A stretch of DNA of 64,000 nt from Campanula takesimana (taxonomy: Eukaryota > Streptophyta > Magnoliopsida > Asterales > Campanulaceae), in NCBI GenBank assembly GCA_026119855.1, contig JAOWBW010000158.1, positions 742,976 through 806,975 of the forward strand. The letters run 5' to 3'. Position 1 is the stretch's first letter; every line of letters begins with the position of its first letter. A model generated the notes under the pieces. It was not told the origin of the DNA. It searched no databases and saw only the letters and a list, made by a program, of their open reading frames with translations. Shown here piece by piece: positions 10,595 through 21,900 of the stretch. Position numbers and translations under genes: made by a program.

Positions 10595-12238
10595 AAGCTC
10601 CAAAGAAGTGAGTGAAATCAGGAAAAATCCCATGAACCATGAAGGTGAACAAGATCTTAAGCTTTTAGGTACAGGTCCCAACGATGAACGCACGTGCACA
10701 TATCCACACACACATACATGTACGCTCTTTTGGAACTAATCAACCTAATGTAAAAATTGGTCCTACTTTGAAGGAGATTAGCATAATATTATGAAACACA
10801 GAAACAAAACTTAATCTGAACACCATAAAATCAAAATAGACATAAGCAATCTGGCTAAGGTTTTTACGTAAAGAGACCAGCAAACGGGAGAGTTACACCC
10901 TTATTCGATACTCCCTCCGTCCCGAAATGATCTTCCTACTTTTTTGTTGTTAATACAAAGGTACTTTGAGAAATAAATTTAGGTTAATTTTATAATTCTA
11001 ATGAAAATTTAAAATTTGTTATTGATGCACCATTAAATACTATCAATAACAATTTTCTGATATTCTTTAGGATAATTAAATTTACCTAAAATTATTGCTC
11101 AAAGTACCTTCATATCGACAAAGACAAAATGGTAAGAAGATCATTTCTGTGATTGCTTTTGTTGAAGATGGCCTCACCGGTATATTTAGTGCGTAATGGA
11201 AATCTCGACAACAACAGTCATCTTCTTTACATCACTATTCTCGTTAGTTGTAAAATGCTAATTTGAATCTTCAACTCACTTCACCAAGTTGGGCTACATG
11301 TGATTGCTTTTGTTGAAGTTTTCGAGCATTACATTTGTTATTAATTATTTTTTTTAATTATCTTATGAGCAGGATGAAATAATCCATCTGGAGCCTGGAC
11401 GCTTACCTTCCACAGTGGACCCCGATACCGTACATCCCGACAAGGGAAAACGACAACCTCAACGTCCTGTTCGAATCAGTGCTTGGAAACTCGCAAAGTT
11501 GGACTCTCAGGAGGCTCAAAAAGCTGGTGCCAAGGCCCGAGCCACCTCATCTGTTCTCCGACCAATAGGATCGAAGCATCATAATTACGACCCTGATCAT
11601 TTATCCAGCAGCAACGTGAGTGGCAGGAGTAGTCCAGTCAGCACACACCAAAGATTCCAAGAAAGAAACCCTTCCAAAAATCGTATCCCCCAAGTCGTGC
11701 AAGCAGGGAAGATATCGAAACATGCGGGCAAAGTGTCAGTAACTTAAGTAGCCCCCCACCTGCTAACCTCAGTCCGTCCCCATTAGAGCCCATGTCTTTT
11801 AACCCAATGTACCAATCGTCAGCAAATCAATCTCCTTGGTCAGGAAAAGCAAGTAATGGGAATGACAGGAACGAGACATCTGTTAACGAGAATGTTAATC
11901 AGGTATCTAATAGGAGGACCAACTTGGGCGTTTCTGAAAGTACGAGGTCTTCTGTGTATTGGGATCAAGAAGCTGGGAGGTTTGTCTCATCAGCTGCAAG
12001 AAGTGTCGGTTCATCATCCCAGGTTTCTGGTACGGAGTTGACTTATACGGGTCAATCCATATTCTTCGGTGGACCCCTCATGAACGAACAGTTGAACCGG
12101 GGTGGTAGAAATGGTGGTGCAGGGAGAGGTTCGACATCGAACTATTATCAACAAGGCAGGTCACAAAGAGGAGGTCAGCTTCCTGTGTTTGTTCCAAGTG
12201 ATTCGCAGCAAAACCAGTTTCCTAGTAGATTAAATTGA
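2146..12238 (+). CDS. DHHC-type protein S-acyltransferase, one-base frame break in last exon
   Basis: A membrane palmitoyltransferase that adds fatty acids to cysteines of target proteins. Exons: 2146-2190, 6624-6737, 6827-6947, 7395-7600, 8981-9049, 9548-9619, 9722-9850, 9979-10059, 10183-10389, 11373-12238. All introns are GT-AG. It starts MPRRHGWELPAHTFQ. Visible: four membrane segments (about residues 16-36, 44-64, 196-225, 253-277), the DPG motif (71-73), a cysteine-rich domain with DHHC at 181-184 followed by WLNNCVG, and TTYE (282-285), all family hallmarks. The tail is long, Ser-rich and polar. As written the frame stops at 11745-11747 (472 residues). The conserved tail continues in another frame from the A5 run at 11676-11680; exon lengths sum to 1910, one short of 637 codons, so one A is probably missing. 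The catalytic core is unaffected. Intron 1 is 4.4 kb and full of transposons. It resembles the Arabidopsis PAT19-22 group. Confidence 0.93.
3492..3714. mobile_element. Stowaway-like MITE in S-acyltransferase intron 1
   Basis: Left end TACTCCTTCGGTCTTAAATG and right end CATTTAAG-like arm closing with GGGAGTA; related to the copy at 23102-23328 (both contain GAGTGTC next to the left end). Confidence 0.75.
3892..5753. mobile_element. Outer foldback element with long inverted repeats (Mutator-like)
   Basis: The left arm (about 3892-4060, starting GAGTTAAGTACCTATTTCATC) pairs with the right arm (about 5575-5753, ending GGGGATGAAAT), with shared runs such as GGTCCTTCCGTCAACATG. The terminus resembles that of the inner element (GAGTTAAGTA). 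The far right end has decayed, so the border is approximate. The element sits in intron 1 of the S-acyltransferase gene and hosts the younger foldback at 4238-5397. Confidence 0.8.
4238..5397. mobile_element. Inner foldback element, 1.16 kb near-perfect palindrome
   Basis: Termini GAGTTAAGTAGCTATTTGG and its inverted partner (one mismatch), flanked by a 10-base direct repeat CATCAATGTC at 4228-4237 and 5398-5407. Target duplications of 9-11 bases point to a Mutator-like (MULE) foldback. The two arms of roughly 520 bases match almost without gaps, leaving a loop of about 100 bases near 4765-4865. No transposase frame is present. A transcript of the intron would fold into a long double strand. 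Confidence 0.9.
6020..6276. mobile_element. Stowaway-like MITE in S-acyltransferase intron 1
   Basis: Left TACTCCCTTTGTGCCATAAC and right GTTACGCGACTGAGGGAGTA form imperfect inverted ends with a TA target. The inside is pyrimidine-rich on the plus strand. Confidence 0.82.
7011..7201. mobile_element. Stowaway-like MITE in S-acyltransferase intron 3
   Basis: Left TACTCCCTCCGTCCTATAAC, right CTTATGGGCCGGAGGGAGTA; TA target at both sides; 191 bases. Confidence 0.88.
7919..8197. mobile_element. Stowaway-like MITE in S-acyltransferase intron 4
   Basis: Left TACTCCCTCCGTCCCAGAG and right CTCCGGGACGGAGGGAGTA; the subterminal GTAAGAGTCCTAC pairs with GTAGGACTCTTAC. A related copy is at 55302-55515. 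Confidence 0.9.
8284..8536. mobile_element. Stowaway-like MITE in S-acyltransferase intron 4
   Basis: Left TACTCCCGGAAAGATAGTC and right GGGACAGAGGGAGTA. The subterminal GTCTCATTTTGACTTTTTAT pairs with ATAAAAAGTCAAAATGAGAC. It shares its whole interior with 795-1012. Confidence 0.88.
9236..9416. mobile_element. Degenerate Stowaway-like MITE in S-acyltransferase intron 5
   Basis: Left TACTCCTTTTTTCCCAAAAA with AGTCTCACTC, right poly-T then GGATGGAGTG. The ends still pair weakly. Confidence 0.5.
10080..10139. repeat. CT-rich microsatellite in S-acyltransferase intron 8
   Basis: Repeated CTCTCT units, interrupted, just before exon 9. Confidence 0.75.
10551..10595. repeat. Compound GT/GA microsatellite in S-acyltransferase intron 9
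   Basis: A run of GTGTGT units followed directly by GAGAGA units. Confidence 0.9.
10909..11150. mobile_element. Stowaway-like MITE in S-acyltransferase intron 9, right end decayed
   Basis: Left TACTCCCTCCGTCCCGAAATG with GATCTTCCTAC; the right arm GTAAGAAGATCATTTC pairs with it but the CGGAGGGAGTA end has mutated. It belongs to the same subfamily as 27661-27832. Confidence 0.75.
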
Positions 12239-13109
12239 GATTATGACAATTTTATACCCCTATTTGACTGCCCACTTTGTAGAGCTTTGAATTTACTGAG
12301 TAATTTTTCATTTCCAAATTTTGTTTTTTATTTACTAATGTGCAGCTAGATTTGTTTTCCATCCATGTTTAACTAATTTTTCAATTGATGCATCCTGCAA
12401 TATGTTTAACTAAAGAAGTGCAGACTAGAAATTTGTTGCTATTACAAGTATGAATGAGGAAACTCAAATACGTTCACGCCCCGTAATAAGCATTGCAGTT
12501 GACTTGTCAAACTTAGAATTTCTAAGGTGTACTTTACTTGTTTGTACGTTGCTTGTACTTTGACAACAGACCATTGTAATGATTCTTCTAGCCCACCAGT
12601 TCAAACTAAATTGGAAGAAATGCTGAATTTAGTCTTTTCTATTTGTGGTCAAGCTTTACCTTCTTATAACTAAAACCCCCTCAAATCACTCCCCATAACA
12701 GGTTCTCCAAGGGCAACTTGGATATTACTGACCATAATTATGGTCAAATTTATGTATTCCGCAAACCCAATTACCCCCTCCCATCCCCTTCCACATTCAT
12801 CTCTTTTTCTTGTTGTACATACCCGGTTCATTTCAGTTACAACAACATTGAACCGGGTCTCTTGTTTCTTATTATCAAACATTCCCCCAACTCAAATTAT
12901 CCAGTTGGGATCTTTCTTCACCCGGAGCCATCTCCATTAATCCATTTCCATTAATGGGTTCCTACGTCCGTTCGTTAGAAAAATTAAACGAAATAGATTA
13001 AGGTTGAATCTCAGCACACAAGAAAAAAAAATTAATTTTTATTCCTCCCGTTAGAAGAAGGGTGGTTTGTGATTATTCATATTTGAAAAGGGGAAAAGGG
13101 ATTAAAGAA
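12239..13109. other. Intergenic region between S-acyltransferase and MLO genes
   Basis: Holds the 3' flank of the S-acyltransferase gene and the presumed promoter and 5' leader of the MLO gene. No coding exon, RNA gene or clear transposon was recognised. A TATA box could not be assigned with confidence. Confidence 0.5.
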
Positions 13110-14293
13110 ATGGCAGGAGGAGGAGAAAATGCTGGTGCAAGGGAGCTAGATGCAACGCCCACCTGGGCTGTTGCTTTCGTTTGTGCAGTCATCATTATAA
13201 TCTCTATTGTATTGGAGAAAGTTCTTCATGCAGTTGGACATGTAATTATTTATTCCGATCCATTTCTTGAATTGCATGTCTCCATTTCTGTCTCTCTTTT
13301 TTTCATTTTTACATTATATCAGTATGCATAATGTTCATAATCTGATCACTCTATAGCCTAAAGCTTGCATTGGCAAACTCCGAACCTTTTTTCATGAACA
13401 CATTAATCCCCTTCACGATTTTGGAATGAAAATTCTGATTAATGTGTTTCTGGTGTTGGTTTGGTTTATCTGACATATACAATTGATTCTTTCTTCTTTT
13501 TGTCAGTGGTTTGAAAAGAGAAACAAAGCTGCTTTAGTTGAAGCGCTTGAAAAGGTTAAAGGAGGTAAGTTTTTATGCATCTTCTCAATACCCCCACCCC
13601 CCGGGGCTTTCTTCACTACCTCTATCCCAAAATGAATGCCTGAAAATGTTCTTGATCAAGAGCAAATACGTATATTCATATTGGGACGGAGGGGGTATAT
13701 AGATTTTCAATGGCGTGTTTCCACTGTGATGCAGAGCTTATGGTGCTTGGATTTATTTCCCTTCTCCTGACATTTGGACAGAACTACATAGCTTCTGTTT
13801 GTATTCCTGTAAAGTTTGCAAATACGATGTTGCCATGTCCTAACCATCATCATAATCATCATACACCTACTGGAGAACACCCAGCTAACCCATCTGATGG
13901 GGCTGCTGCAGCCCATCATCGTAGGCTTTTGTGGTACGAGCATAGGCTTTTGGGAGGTGGTGGGCCCACTAAAGGGTGTAAATATGTACGTCTTCTCTTT
14001 CTAAGTTCAATTTTTAGGTTGATTGTTTTTGGTTAAATGTGAGATTAAGTTATCTAAATTTGTGCATTTTGTTTTGAAATAGGGGCACGTGCCGCTTATA
14101 TCCATCAATGGTTTGCATCAGCTACACATCTTCATATTTTTCTTGGCAGTGTTTCATGTTATTTCTAGTGCCACAACAATGACTCTTGGAAGATTAAAGG
14201 TAAGATTTTTGTTAAAACTTTCTTTTTGCTAAATATAATGAAAATTTTGACGTTTTTCATGATCGAGTTGGGGGTTTGGAGTTGAATCGAAGG

Positions 14294-14324
<31 letters not shown>

Positions 14325-16850
14325 TGATCGAGTTGGGGGTTTGAAGTTGGCTTTTTATATCTTGGTGTTAAATCTTTGTTATGGTACTCTTGTTTCCTCT
14401 ATGCAGATCCGAGGGTGGAAATTTTGGGAAAGAGAAACTATGCAAGAAAATGAGATGAATGGTAATGATAAATACTACTCATCGCTTCAACTGAAGTTAC
14501 ATGTTACATTAGTAGTGTTCAATAAACTTACATACCTTTCTAATTTACTTTCTCCTGCACGCATCCCCGTAGATCCTACCAGATTCAGGCTTACACACGA
14601 GACATCCTTCGTGAAAGACCACACTGCTGCTTGGACCAAAACAAAAGCCGTCTTTTATTTTGTAAGAACTATAAATGTTAATCCATCACACTCAAGGTGC
14701 AATGCCATTTGTAATTGATCAATCTGGATATCTCTTTCCAGGTATGTTTCTTTCGGCAATTCTTCAGGTCTGTCCGAAAAGCTGACTATTTGAGCATGCG
14801 CCATGGATTCATATCTGTAAGTATATAACTACAATACCAAGAATTTTCCCCTCTTTTTTGTGCTTTTTACCTGTAATTGTTTAATTCTTCTTGTAGGTTC
14901 ATTTAGCCCCTGGAAGTAAGTTTAACTTTCAAAAATATATCAAGCGGTCATTAGAAGACGACTTTAAGGTCGTTGTGGGAATCAGGTACTCTTCAGTTTA
15001 CAATCTTATAACCCGTGTTTTTTCATTTATTTTAATGTTGTTTTAACAATGTTATAACTGTCTTCTTTGTGTTGCAGTCCTCTGCTTTGGACTTCTGCAA
15101 TCCTCTATCTGCTTCTAAATGTTGATGGTGAATAATTTTCTTTCCCTTTTCGTTTCTCGTCAAATTACTTATAAGGTTTTAGACAACTCTCATTTTCCTT
15201 AAATTTTACAAATATTGCAGGATGGGACATTATGGCATGGGTGCTTTCGTTTTTGCCACTCGTTGTAAGATAGTTTTTTTTCAAATATAATATTCTCGTC
15301 ACGAGAATTAAATTTCAAATAAAGTAACACCATAATTCAATTGGTTGAAGGTAATATTAGCGATTGGAACGAAACTTCAAGCAATCATTTCGCGAATGGC
15401 TTTGGAAATCCAAGAAAGACATGCTGTAGTCCAAGGCATACCTCTTGTGCAAGTCTCCGACAGTCATTTTTGGTTTGGGTGGCCTAAATTAACTCTTTAT
15501 CTCATTCACCTCACCCTCTTTCAGAATGCTTTTGAGATAACATATTTCTTTTGGACATGGGTAATGATCAAATTCCCTCACTGTGTGCGTGTGTGTTTTG
15601 TGCTCGAGCCATATCATTTAGTTGCTAAGTAAGATGTTCTAATTGCAGTATGAGTTTGGCAAATATTCTTGCTTTCATGATAGCTTTGAGTTTGCAATTA
15701 TCAGAGTTTGTGTTGGGTAAGCTCAAACACCAAGCTCGTACGTTTTTAGAATCATTTAAGTAAAAATCTTATCACGACACGGAGCAATTTATTAAGTATT
15801 CTTAGAAATTCTGCAGGGTGGGAGCTCAGTTTTTGTGCAGCTACATCACTCTTCCACTTTACGCCCTCGTTACACAGGTACCTTCACCCTTGCTGTAAGA
15901 GATAATTATCCCACATCTACTAAAGAGAGAAATATGGACCGGTGTCTAAACTTGAGGAGTTACTCCCCTTATCACCAATTGGTTTTAAGGTGGAACCTCC
16001 AACATAGTCCATTGCCGGCCCAGCCCAGCCCATGCTAACACTTGGGCCTCTCGCTTCCTCTTACCACATCTCTAATTCTAAGATGGTATCAGAGTCTACT
16101 AAAGAGAGAAATATGGACCGGTATCTAGACTTGAGGAGTTACTCCCCTTATCACCAATTGGTTTTAAGGTGGAACCTCCAACATAGTCCATTGCCGGCCC
16201 AGCCCAGCCCATGCTAACACTTGGGCCTCTCGCTTCCTCTTACCACATCTCTAATTCTAAGACTTGCTTAATCAAGAATCTTTCAACGCGAGTTTGAACT
16301 GTCGTTTCTCTTTTCTTATTATTTTTTTTTTAAAAAAAATTCTAAAAAAATGGATTTTCTTGAAAATCTTGTCGTTTAACAGAACTCCAAAAAGCCCTCA
16401 TCCCAACTTGTCTTTCTGTTAGATCATTCATAGTACACATGACTTCTGAATACTCCCTCCGGTCCAAAATAACTGTCACTTTTGGGCCAAAATTTTGGTC
16501 CAAAATAACTGTCACTTTTGAACTAAATGTCCTTCTTACCCTTGCCTTGAAACTTGTTTTGCTTTATTAATTGTCTTAGTTGTGAGACATTAGTGTAGTA
16601 ATTATGCATATTTAATAGGGGTAAATTTGACACTTTTATCACTAAATAATTGCTTTCCTTAAGAATTGTGTAAAAGCAAAAAAAGACAGTTATTTTGGAC
16701 CGGAGGGAGTAACAATTAGCATTTTCTTGAACTTTTTCTTGAAAATCTCAATCTTTTAACTGAATTCCAGAAATCCCTCATCCCTATATAACTTTTTTTT
16801 TTTTTAATGAAAATTCAGAAATCCCTCATCACCAGGATAGTCGAAATGAC

Positions 16851-16885
<35 letters not shown>

Positions 16886-17270
16886 AAAACCTTTCTCGTT
16901 TTAGTGAACTGCAGAAATACCTCATCCCCAACTCATCTTTTCTGTTAGATCATTAACAATATATATGACCTGTGATTAACAATTAGTTTTCTTTTTGAAG
17001 ATGGGATCGACAATGAAAAGATCCATTTTCGACCAACAAACTTCGAAAGCACTTATGCAATGGCATAAGAATGCGCAGAAGAAAGGTGGAAAGCCAGGGC
17101 CAATTGCTACGCGTACGTTAGGGGATCCAACTGATGCACCAAATGATGGTCCGTCCCCACCATCACCAGGACAGTCTGCCCACATTGTTGCCAGTGTCGA
17201 CATTCCTGCAGAAAATCCACCCCATGATATTCATAGGCGTCCGGCTGGTAATTCTGATCTTTTACTATAA
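13110..17270 (+). CDS. MLO: MLO family seven-transmembrane protein, complete
   Basis: A plasma-membrane calmodulin-binding protein; family members act in powdery mildew susceptibility, root and pollen-tube behaviour, and some as calcium channels. Exons: 13110-13241, 13507-13564, 13735-13985, 14083-14199, 14407-14461, 14573-14661, 14742-14816, 14897-14985, 15078-15127, 15221-15264, 15351-15560, 15649-15716, 15817-15877, 17001-17270. Lengths sum to 1569, giving 522 residues, usual for the family. It starts MAGGGENAGARELDATPTWA. Membrane segments lie near residues 17-37, 60-80, 155-176, 287-305, 308-330, 375-397 and 412-432. The calmodulin-binding helix is at 448-461 with Trp454. The tail after it is about 60 residues, Pro-rich, and lacks the D-F-S-F motif present in the MLO exon at 128-498, so the two genes are probably of different clades. 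The last intron (1.1 kb) carries a TRIM, a MITE and a T30 run. Confidence 0.96.
13617..13697. mobile_element. Short Stowaway-like MITE in MLO intron 2
   Basis: Left TACCTCTATCCCAAAATGA and right TATTGGGACGGAGGGGGTA; the inner CTTGATCAAG palindrome is shared with the copy at 23390-23493. Confidence 0.7.
14295..14319. repeat. GT microsatellite in MLO intron 4
   Basis: An uninterrupted run of GTGTGT units. The 20-odd bases before and after it (TTTTCATGATCGAGTTGGGG) are directly repeated at 14255 and 14319, so the run lies between two copies of a short duplication. Confidence 0.85.
15894..16262 (+). mobile_element. TRIM retrotransposon in MLO intron 13
   Basis: A 369-base terminal-repeat retrotransposon in miniature. 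The first LTR (15894-16083, starting TGTAAGAGATAATTATCCCA) is followed at once by TGGTATCAGAGTC (16084-16096), the usual primer-binding sequence for initiator tRNA-Met. The second LTR (16097-16262) lacks its first 20-30 bases. A 5-base duplication CTTGC flanks the element (15889-15893 and 16263-16267). There is no coding capacity. It lies only 16 bases past the donor site of exon 13. A solo LTR of the same family is at 51791-51980. Confidence 0.92.
16451..16711. mobile_element. Stowaway-like MITE in MLO intron 13
   Basis: Left TACTCCCTCCGGTCCAAAAT and right ATTTTGGACCGGAGGGAGTA are perfect inverted copies. The phrase GGTCCAAAATAACTGTCACT occurs twice at the left end, an internal duplication. 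Confidence 0.92.
16855..16884. repeat. T30 run in MLO intron 13
   Basis: Thirty consecutive T, 117 bases before the acceptor of the last exon. Such a run is prone to slippage and to length errors in assembly. Confidence 0.9.
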
Positions 17271-17959
17271 TGTCCTTGTATGTATAATAGGCCACAACCA
17301 TGTTGTATTCATAGTGTTTATATTGTTTGCTCGACCGTTCCAACAGTGATGAATATCATCTTGACCGAGCAGTAAAGGAGAACAAATACATTGCTCGCTC
17401 TATTTTTCTTTTTTATCCTCACTCTATAAGTTTGTAAACTTGTACGTTAAAAAAAAGTTTTGTATTTCTCAGTTATATTCATTCATTTGCAGTTTTCTCA
17501 GTTAGTTCATAGTATGGCTTTTTTTTTTCAAAATGTATCTGAATTACTAAAAGCCTGACTCATATTAAGCTCGTAAAGTTAAAATGGAGAAAGAAAATTG
17601 CTACAACAATTAAAGAGATTAACTGAGCGGAGAAATTTTTGGTTGAGGATATTTTGAAATTCTGTTAAGTTAGATTTTCAAATGTCAATGACATTGACAT
17701 CACAAATTTTTAAATACAAAATAAATTGGCAGTCGTTAATTGGATATTCAATCTATGTTTATTGAGAGTTTGTGACTTACAAATATACAACTTTCAATCA
17801 AACTGAAAGGAATAACCCGACTCGGAGATACGGGCTCATAGCTCGGTCCAACTAGGCCCAACCTGAGTGGGCTGGCCCACCGGGCTCACAGATCGGTCCA
17901 ACTACGCCCAACCGAGCTCCCACCTTCGAACAAGCTCAGCTCGTCTTGCCGAGCTGAAC
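17271..17959. other. Intergenic, 3' flank of MLO
   Basis: No gene seen. The last 130 bases hold a two-fold repeat of about 45 bases containing GCTCGGTCCAACTAGGCCCA and the near copy at 17881-17920, GC-rich and probably part of the adjoining LTR-type repeat. Confidence 0.45.
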
Positions 17960-18500
17960 TGTCGGGAACCACGATCACACTACAGGCCCCTCGCTTATCC
18001 TCATGAGAACACCTCGACTTGCAGGTCGGTCCTTTGATATACCTCCTCGGTTAAACGAGCTGGGACTTGGGAAAATGCCCGCCACGAGTATGCACAATAG
18101 AGGCCTGACCCAATTAGTCACAAAGGCCCACCAACGGCTTCTAGAAGTGTTGCCCTAGTACGGACATGGTGATTCACTCATGTGGATAGACCCAAATCCC
18201 TACATTCAAGGAATGAAATCTAGGTAGGTGACAAGGCAACTATCTTGGGTTATAAATAGGGACCTCAACCTCATTTGGAGAGGTTAATCTCTTTTTCCTA
18301 TCTCATTTCCATTCTCCCCGTTTATTCTCTCAAGAGTAACTGACTTATTCTCACGCCGGAGGGCCTTCGCCGGTGAAGCCCGGCTCAGTTCACGTTTGCT
18401 CATCCTTTTCAGGTTAACCAAGGCGCACCAGATATCCAACATTAGTTTTTGGCCCCAGAACTCACGGGTTTGGGCTCGCCGCGGTACATGTTTGACGACA
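17960..18500 (+). mobile_element. Gypsy-type LTR, probably solo or truncated
   Basis: Starts TGTCGGGAACC and ends TTTGACGACA, so it has TGTCG..CGACA ends. It has a promoter-like TATAAATAGGG at 18251-18261 and a downstream CACGCCGGAGGGCCTTCGCC stretch, both usual in plant Ty3/gypsy LTRs. No 5-base target duplication fits these borders, so the edges may be off or the copy is truncated. It sits between the MLO and OST1 genes. Confidence 0.65.
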
Positions 18501-18982
18501 CTTGGCTCAATGAGATTCATGCTTTGAAGTTTGAACGGACTCATTGACCAATCCGGCTTTGCTTTTTTTTTTTTTCTTTCAATTTCAATAGTTTTTCAAA
18601 AAATTACGTGTAAATGAAAAAAAAAAAAAAACTCTTGAAATAGTTCTGTAAAAATAGAATTCCAAGAACATTTTCATCATTTTGCACTGAAAAAATCAAA
18701 AACTAAATAAAAATATTGGGCCGGTTTGACTCAAACGGACAAATGTAAGCCCAGCCCAACACGTAGTAGCCTGCGGGTCACAAGGCGTTTGGTTAACAAC
18801 CCCAAACAGGGCCTTATGGAGTTATGGTCCAGCCACTGATGCAAGCTAAATTACGCAACACCGGCGTATGTTAGACAGCATCATCAGTTTACTTACATCA
18901 TAAACTAGCAGCAGAAAGTCCGGCGTAGATCGTCTGTTTGATCTTAGTTTAGGAAGAAGAAGAAAATTTGAGAAAAACGAAA

Positions 18983-21900
18983 ATGGGTTGGATTCGATTT
19001 GATCTGGTGTTTTTACTGATCGCTCTGCTATGGACGCCTTCTCTATCCGATTTGGTCATCTCCAGAGTTGACCGACGAGTATGTCCCTTTTCTTTTTTCC
19101 CTAATTTTCAATATTGGGGGGAGGGGGGGTTAATGTCTTTGTTTCTGTCAAATTCATGTTAAAGGTTGCATTTTTCTTGAAGATGAACTGGGTTTGTGGG
19201 ATCTATGTTTTAATGAGATTTAATTTAGCTCAATATGAATTTCATTCCAAGATTTTGAGGGTTTTTTTTTCTAAGGAGGGGGGTGTTTTATGTTTCTAAA
19301 ATGGTTATCTGGGGTTTGAATGTTTGATCTGCAAATTTTCTGTATCAGAATGTCTGCATTGCACAACTATTATATCCCCTCATTGCTAGAGAAATGTCAC
19401 ATTGGCAATTCAATGTTTCTATGTTTAATGCTTTACATTCTTGTGACTTTTTGAATTGCACGTTGATTTTTGCCAAATTTACATTATTTTTTGGGAACAA
19501 CCCAAGAATAAAGTGAGACAGTCTTTTTGGACGGGGAAGAAGCTAGTTCGGTCAAAGAGTCATATTATTGCATATTATCGCGTTTCAGTGCATTAGCTAG
19601 CTATTTTCCAAGGACTTGGTCCCGACTGTTTATGTCATCATGTGCATGCTTGTACAAAGGTGCCAACTACCACATCTATGTCATTATAAACACGGGCACT
19701 TTGGGTGAATGTTAGTTGCAAGTTAGAGTCACTTGTTGTTGGAAATTTCCTTACAGTTCTCATTATGTTCAAACTTTGCCTGTAAAACAAACACGGTGGA
19801 CATAATAAAAAAAGTGCTAGTCGCTGCGTTATGGTGGTAATCTCCATTGGTAGCAATGCACCTCTTACACTATAGTTATTAGACTGTGGAATAGAGAGAG
19901 TAGTGTCATAATGTTTCATTAGTCCTTGAGGGTGTTGCAGTCAAGTCTAGGACTTACTCTAACATATATTTCCTCCATACCGAAAGTTAGTGCCACTTTT
20001 TTTGTTGTTAGTTTTAATGAAACTTGAGCAATAGTTTAGGTCACTTTTAATTATCTTAATTAAAATCTCAAACTTGTTATTGATACACCATTATATATAT
20101 TGTCAATAACAAGTTGTACATTTTCATTGGGATAATTGAAAGTAACCTAAATTACTGCACACAGTTCATTCAAACTAACAATTAAAAATTGTAACTTTCC
20201 GGGACGAAATGAGTAATTAGAGGACGTAGCATGAAATGATATATGGTATTGTTTTTATTTGTCTATTAATTATCCATGTGTATAAGTTTGCGCTATTAGC
20301 AACTAAAGAAAAACACAGATATTGTGCTGGCCAGACCATTTCTGGAGTTATACATTGATTTTTGAGTTGGAATTTGAGTAATAAAGAGTACAAACCTGGC
20401 CTGTTGACTGCAAAAGAATTTGACAGGCAGTGAGATGAGTCTGAGCTTGTAAATTTGTTTGTTGCATTAATATCTTGCCTCTGATCATCATCATATCTGA
20501 TTCTTTTGGGCAGATTGATTTGACTTCCCAGATAGTGCGCATGTTTTCGTCCCTCAAGGTGGGTGTTCAATCTCGTTCGCCTCATCTTATGTATATCTTT
20601 TCATGTGACTACTTTTGAAATTATTCGTCTAAAGGCTTTTTTTTCTGTTATACTTCTTTTGTGTATGCTATTGTTGCTACAATTGTTGAAGATTTTCATA
20701 ACTTGTCGACAGGTGGAAAATATTGGTCCTGATCCAGTTTCACAGGTTTTAGTGGCTTTCCCTGATCACCAGGCCCAATATTTAACACTGTTGATGGCTG
20801 TGAGTACTGAAGGAAAAGGCAAAACAAAAGGTTCCACTGGTAATCTTCCTATCGAATCCGTGAAGCCAGAAGGAATGCCCCCATCATTAACATGGTTTTC
20901 AATAGCTCTATCCAAGCCACTTGGTAAAAAAGAAAGCTTGACTTTCGATGTTTTAGCTATATTCACCCATATATTGAGACCATTTCCAGAGAAAATTACT
21001 CAAGCGGAACCCCAACTCGTTACGTTCCAAGATAGTGCACATTATCTCTCACCTTATTCAGTGAAGGTCCAGTCACTCATTGTTAAACTACCAGAGGCAA
21101 AAGTTGAATCTTATTCGAAGCTTGAGAATACTAAGTTATCTGGTTCGGAGATAAAATATGGCCCCTATGAGAATCTTCCTCCTTTCTCATACACTCCCGT
21201 CGCTGTTCATTTTCCAAATAACCAGCCGTTTGCAGTTGCCCAAGAGTTGATACGAGAGATAGAGATCTCGCACTGGGGCAATGTTCAGGTGACCGAGCAT
21301 TACAAACTTGTCCATGGAGGTGCTCAGAGCACTGGAGAATTTTCCAGGTAATTTTAGGGGTGTTTTATTTTCAGGTTGTTAGTTGGTCAATGGCGAAGGT
21401 GGTCACTTGAAATGTGTCAATTATAACACCATTAAGTTTCTTAAAAATGCATTTTTACTACTAAAAGGGATGAGTTTATACATTTTGACCCCCCTTAATT
21501 TGGGTAGATTTTGCACTAAATTATTTGACCGCCTTGTATGCTAAATTTGGATAGCTCAACTATGATATTTTCCCCAAAACAATCTTGACCCCCTTTGAAA
21601 TTCCTGGCTTTGCCACTGATGACACTGCCATGTTCTTCCACACTTCAGGCTGGATTATCAGACTAGGCCACAAGTTCGGGGTGCATCCGCCTTCAGGAAT
21701 CTCATTGCCAAGTTGCCACCAAGAGCTCATTCAATTTATTACAGGGACGATATTGGCAATATTTCAACATCTAATATATATAGTGATTCGACAAAGGTAA
21801 GATTTTTTTATGCAAATACTATAATCAGGTTATTATCTGAATTTTGATTTTGTCCCAAATTATTGGGGAAAAATCAGGTTTGTTTCATCTTTTTGATCAC

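Noticed and set aside
10419..10739. Small open frames around 10.5 kb on both strands
   Set aside because: They are translations of a GT/GA microsatellite in an intron.
11792..12238. A separate gene starting at Met 11792
   Set aside because: It is the frame-shifted end of the S-acyltransferase exon 10; conserved sequence of the same protein starts upstream at 11678 in this frame.
13062..13109. An upstream extension of the MLO protein from 13062
   Set aside because: That codon is GTG; the first in-frame ATG is 13110 and fits known MLO N-termini.
15894..16262. Cassandra-type TRIM with 5S-like promoter
   Set aside because: No 5S rRNA-like sequence was seen in the LTR; the family is different.
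18968..18982. An upstream start of OST1 at 18968
   Set aside because: The codon is TTG; ATG 18983 places the signal peptide at the N-terminus.
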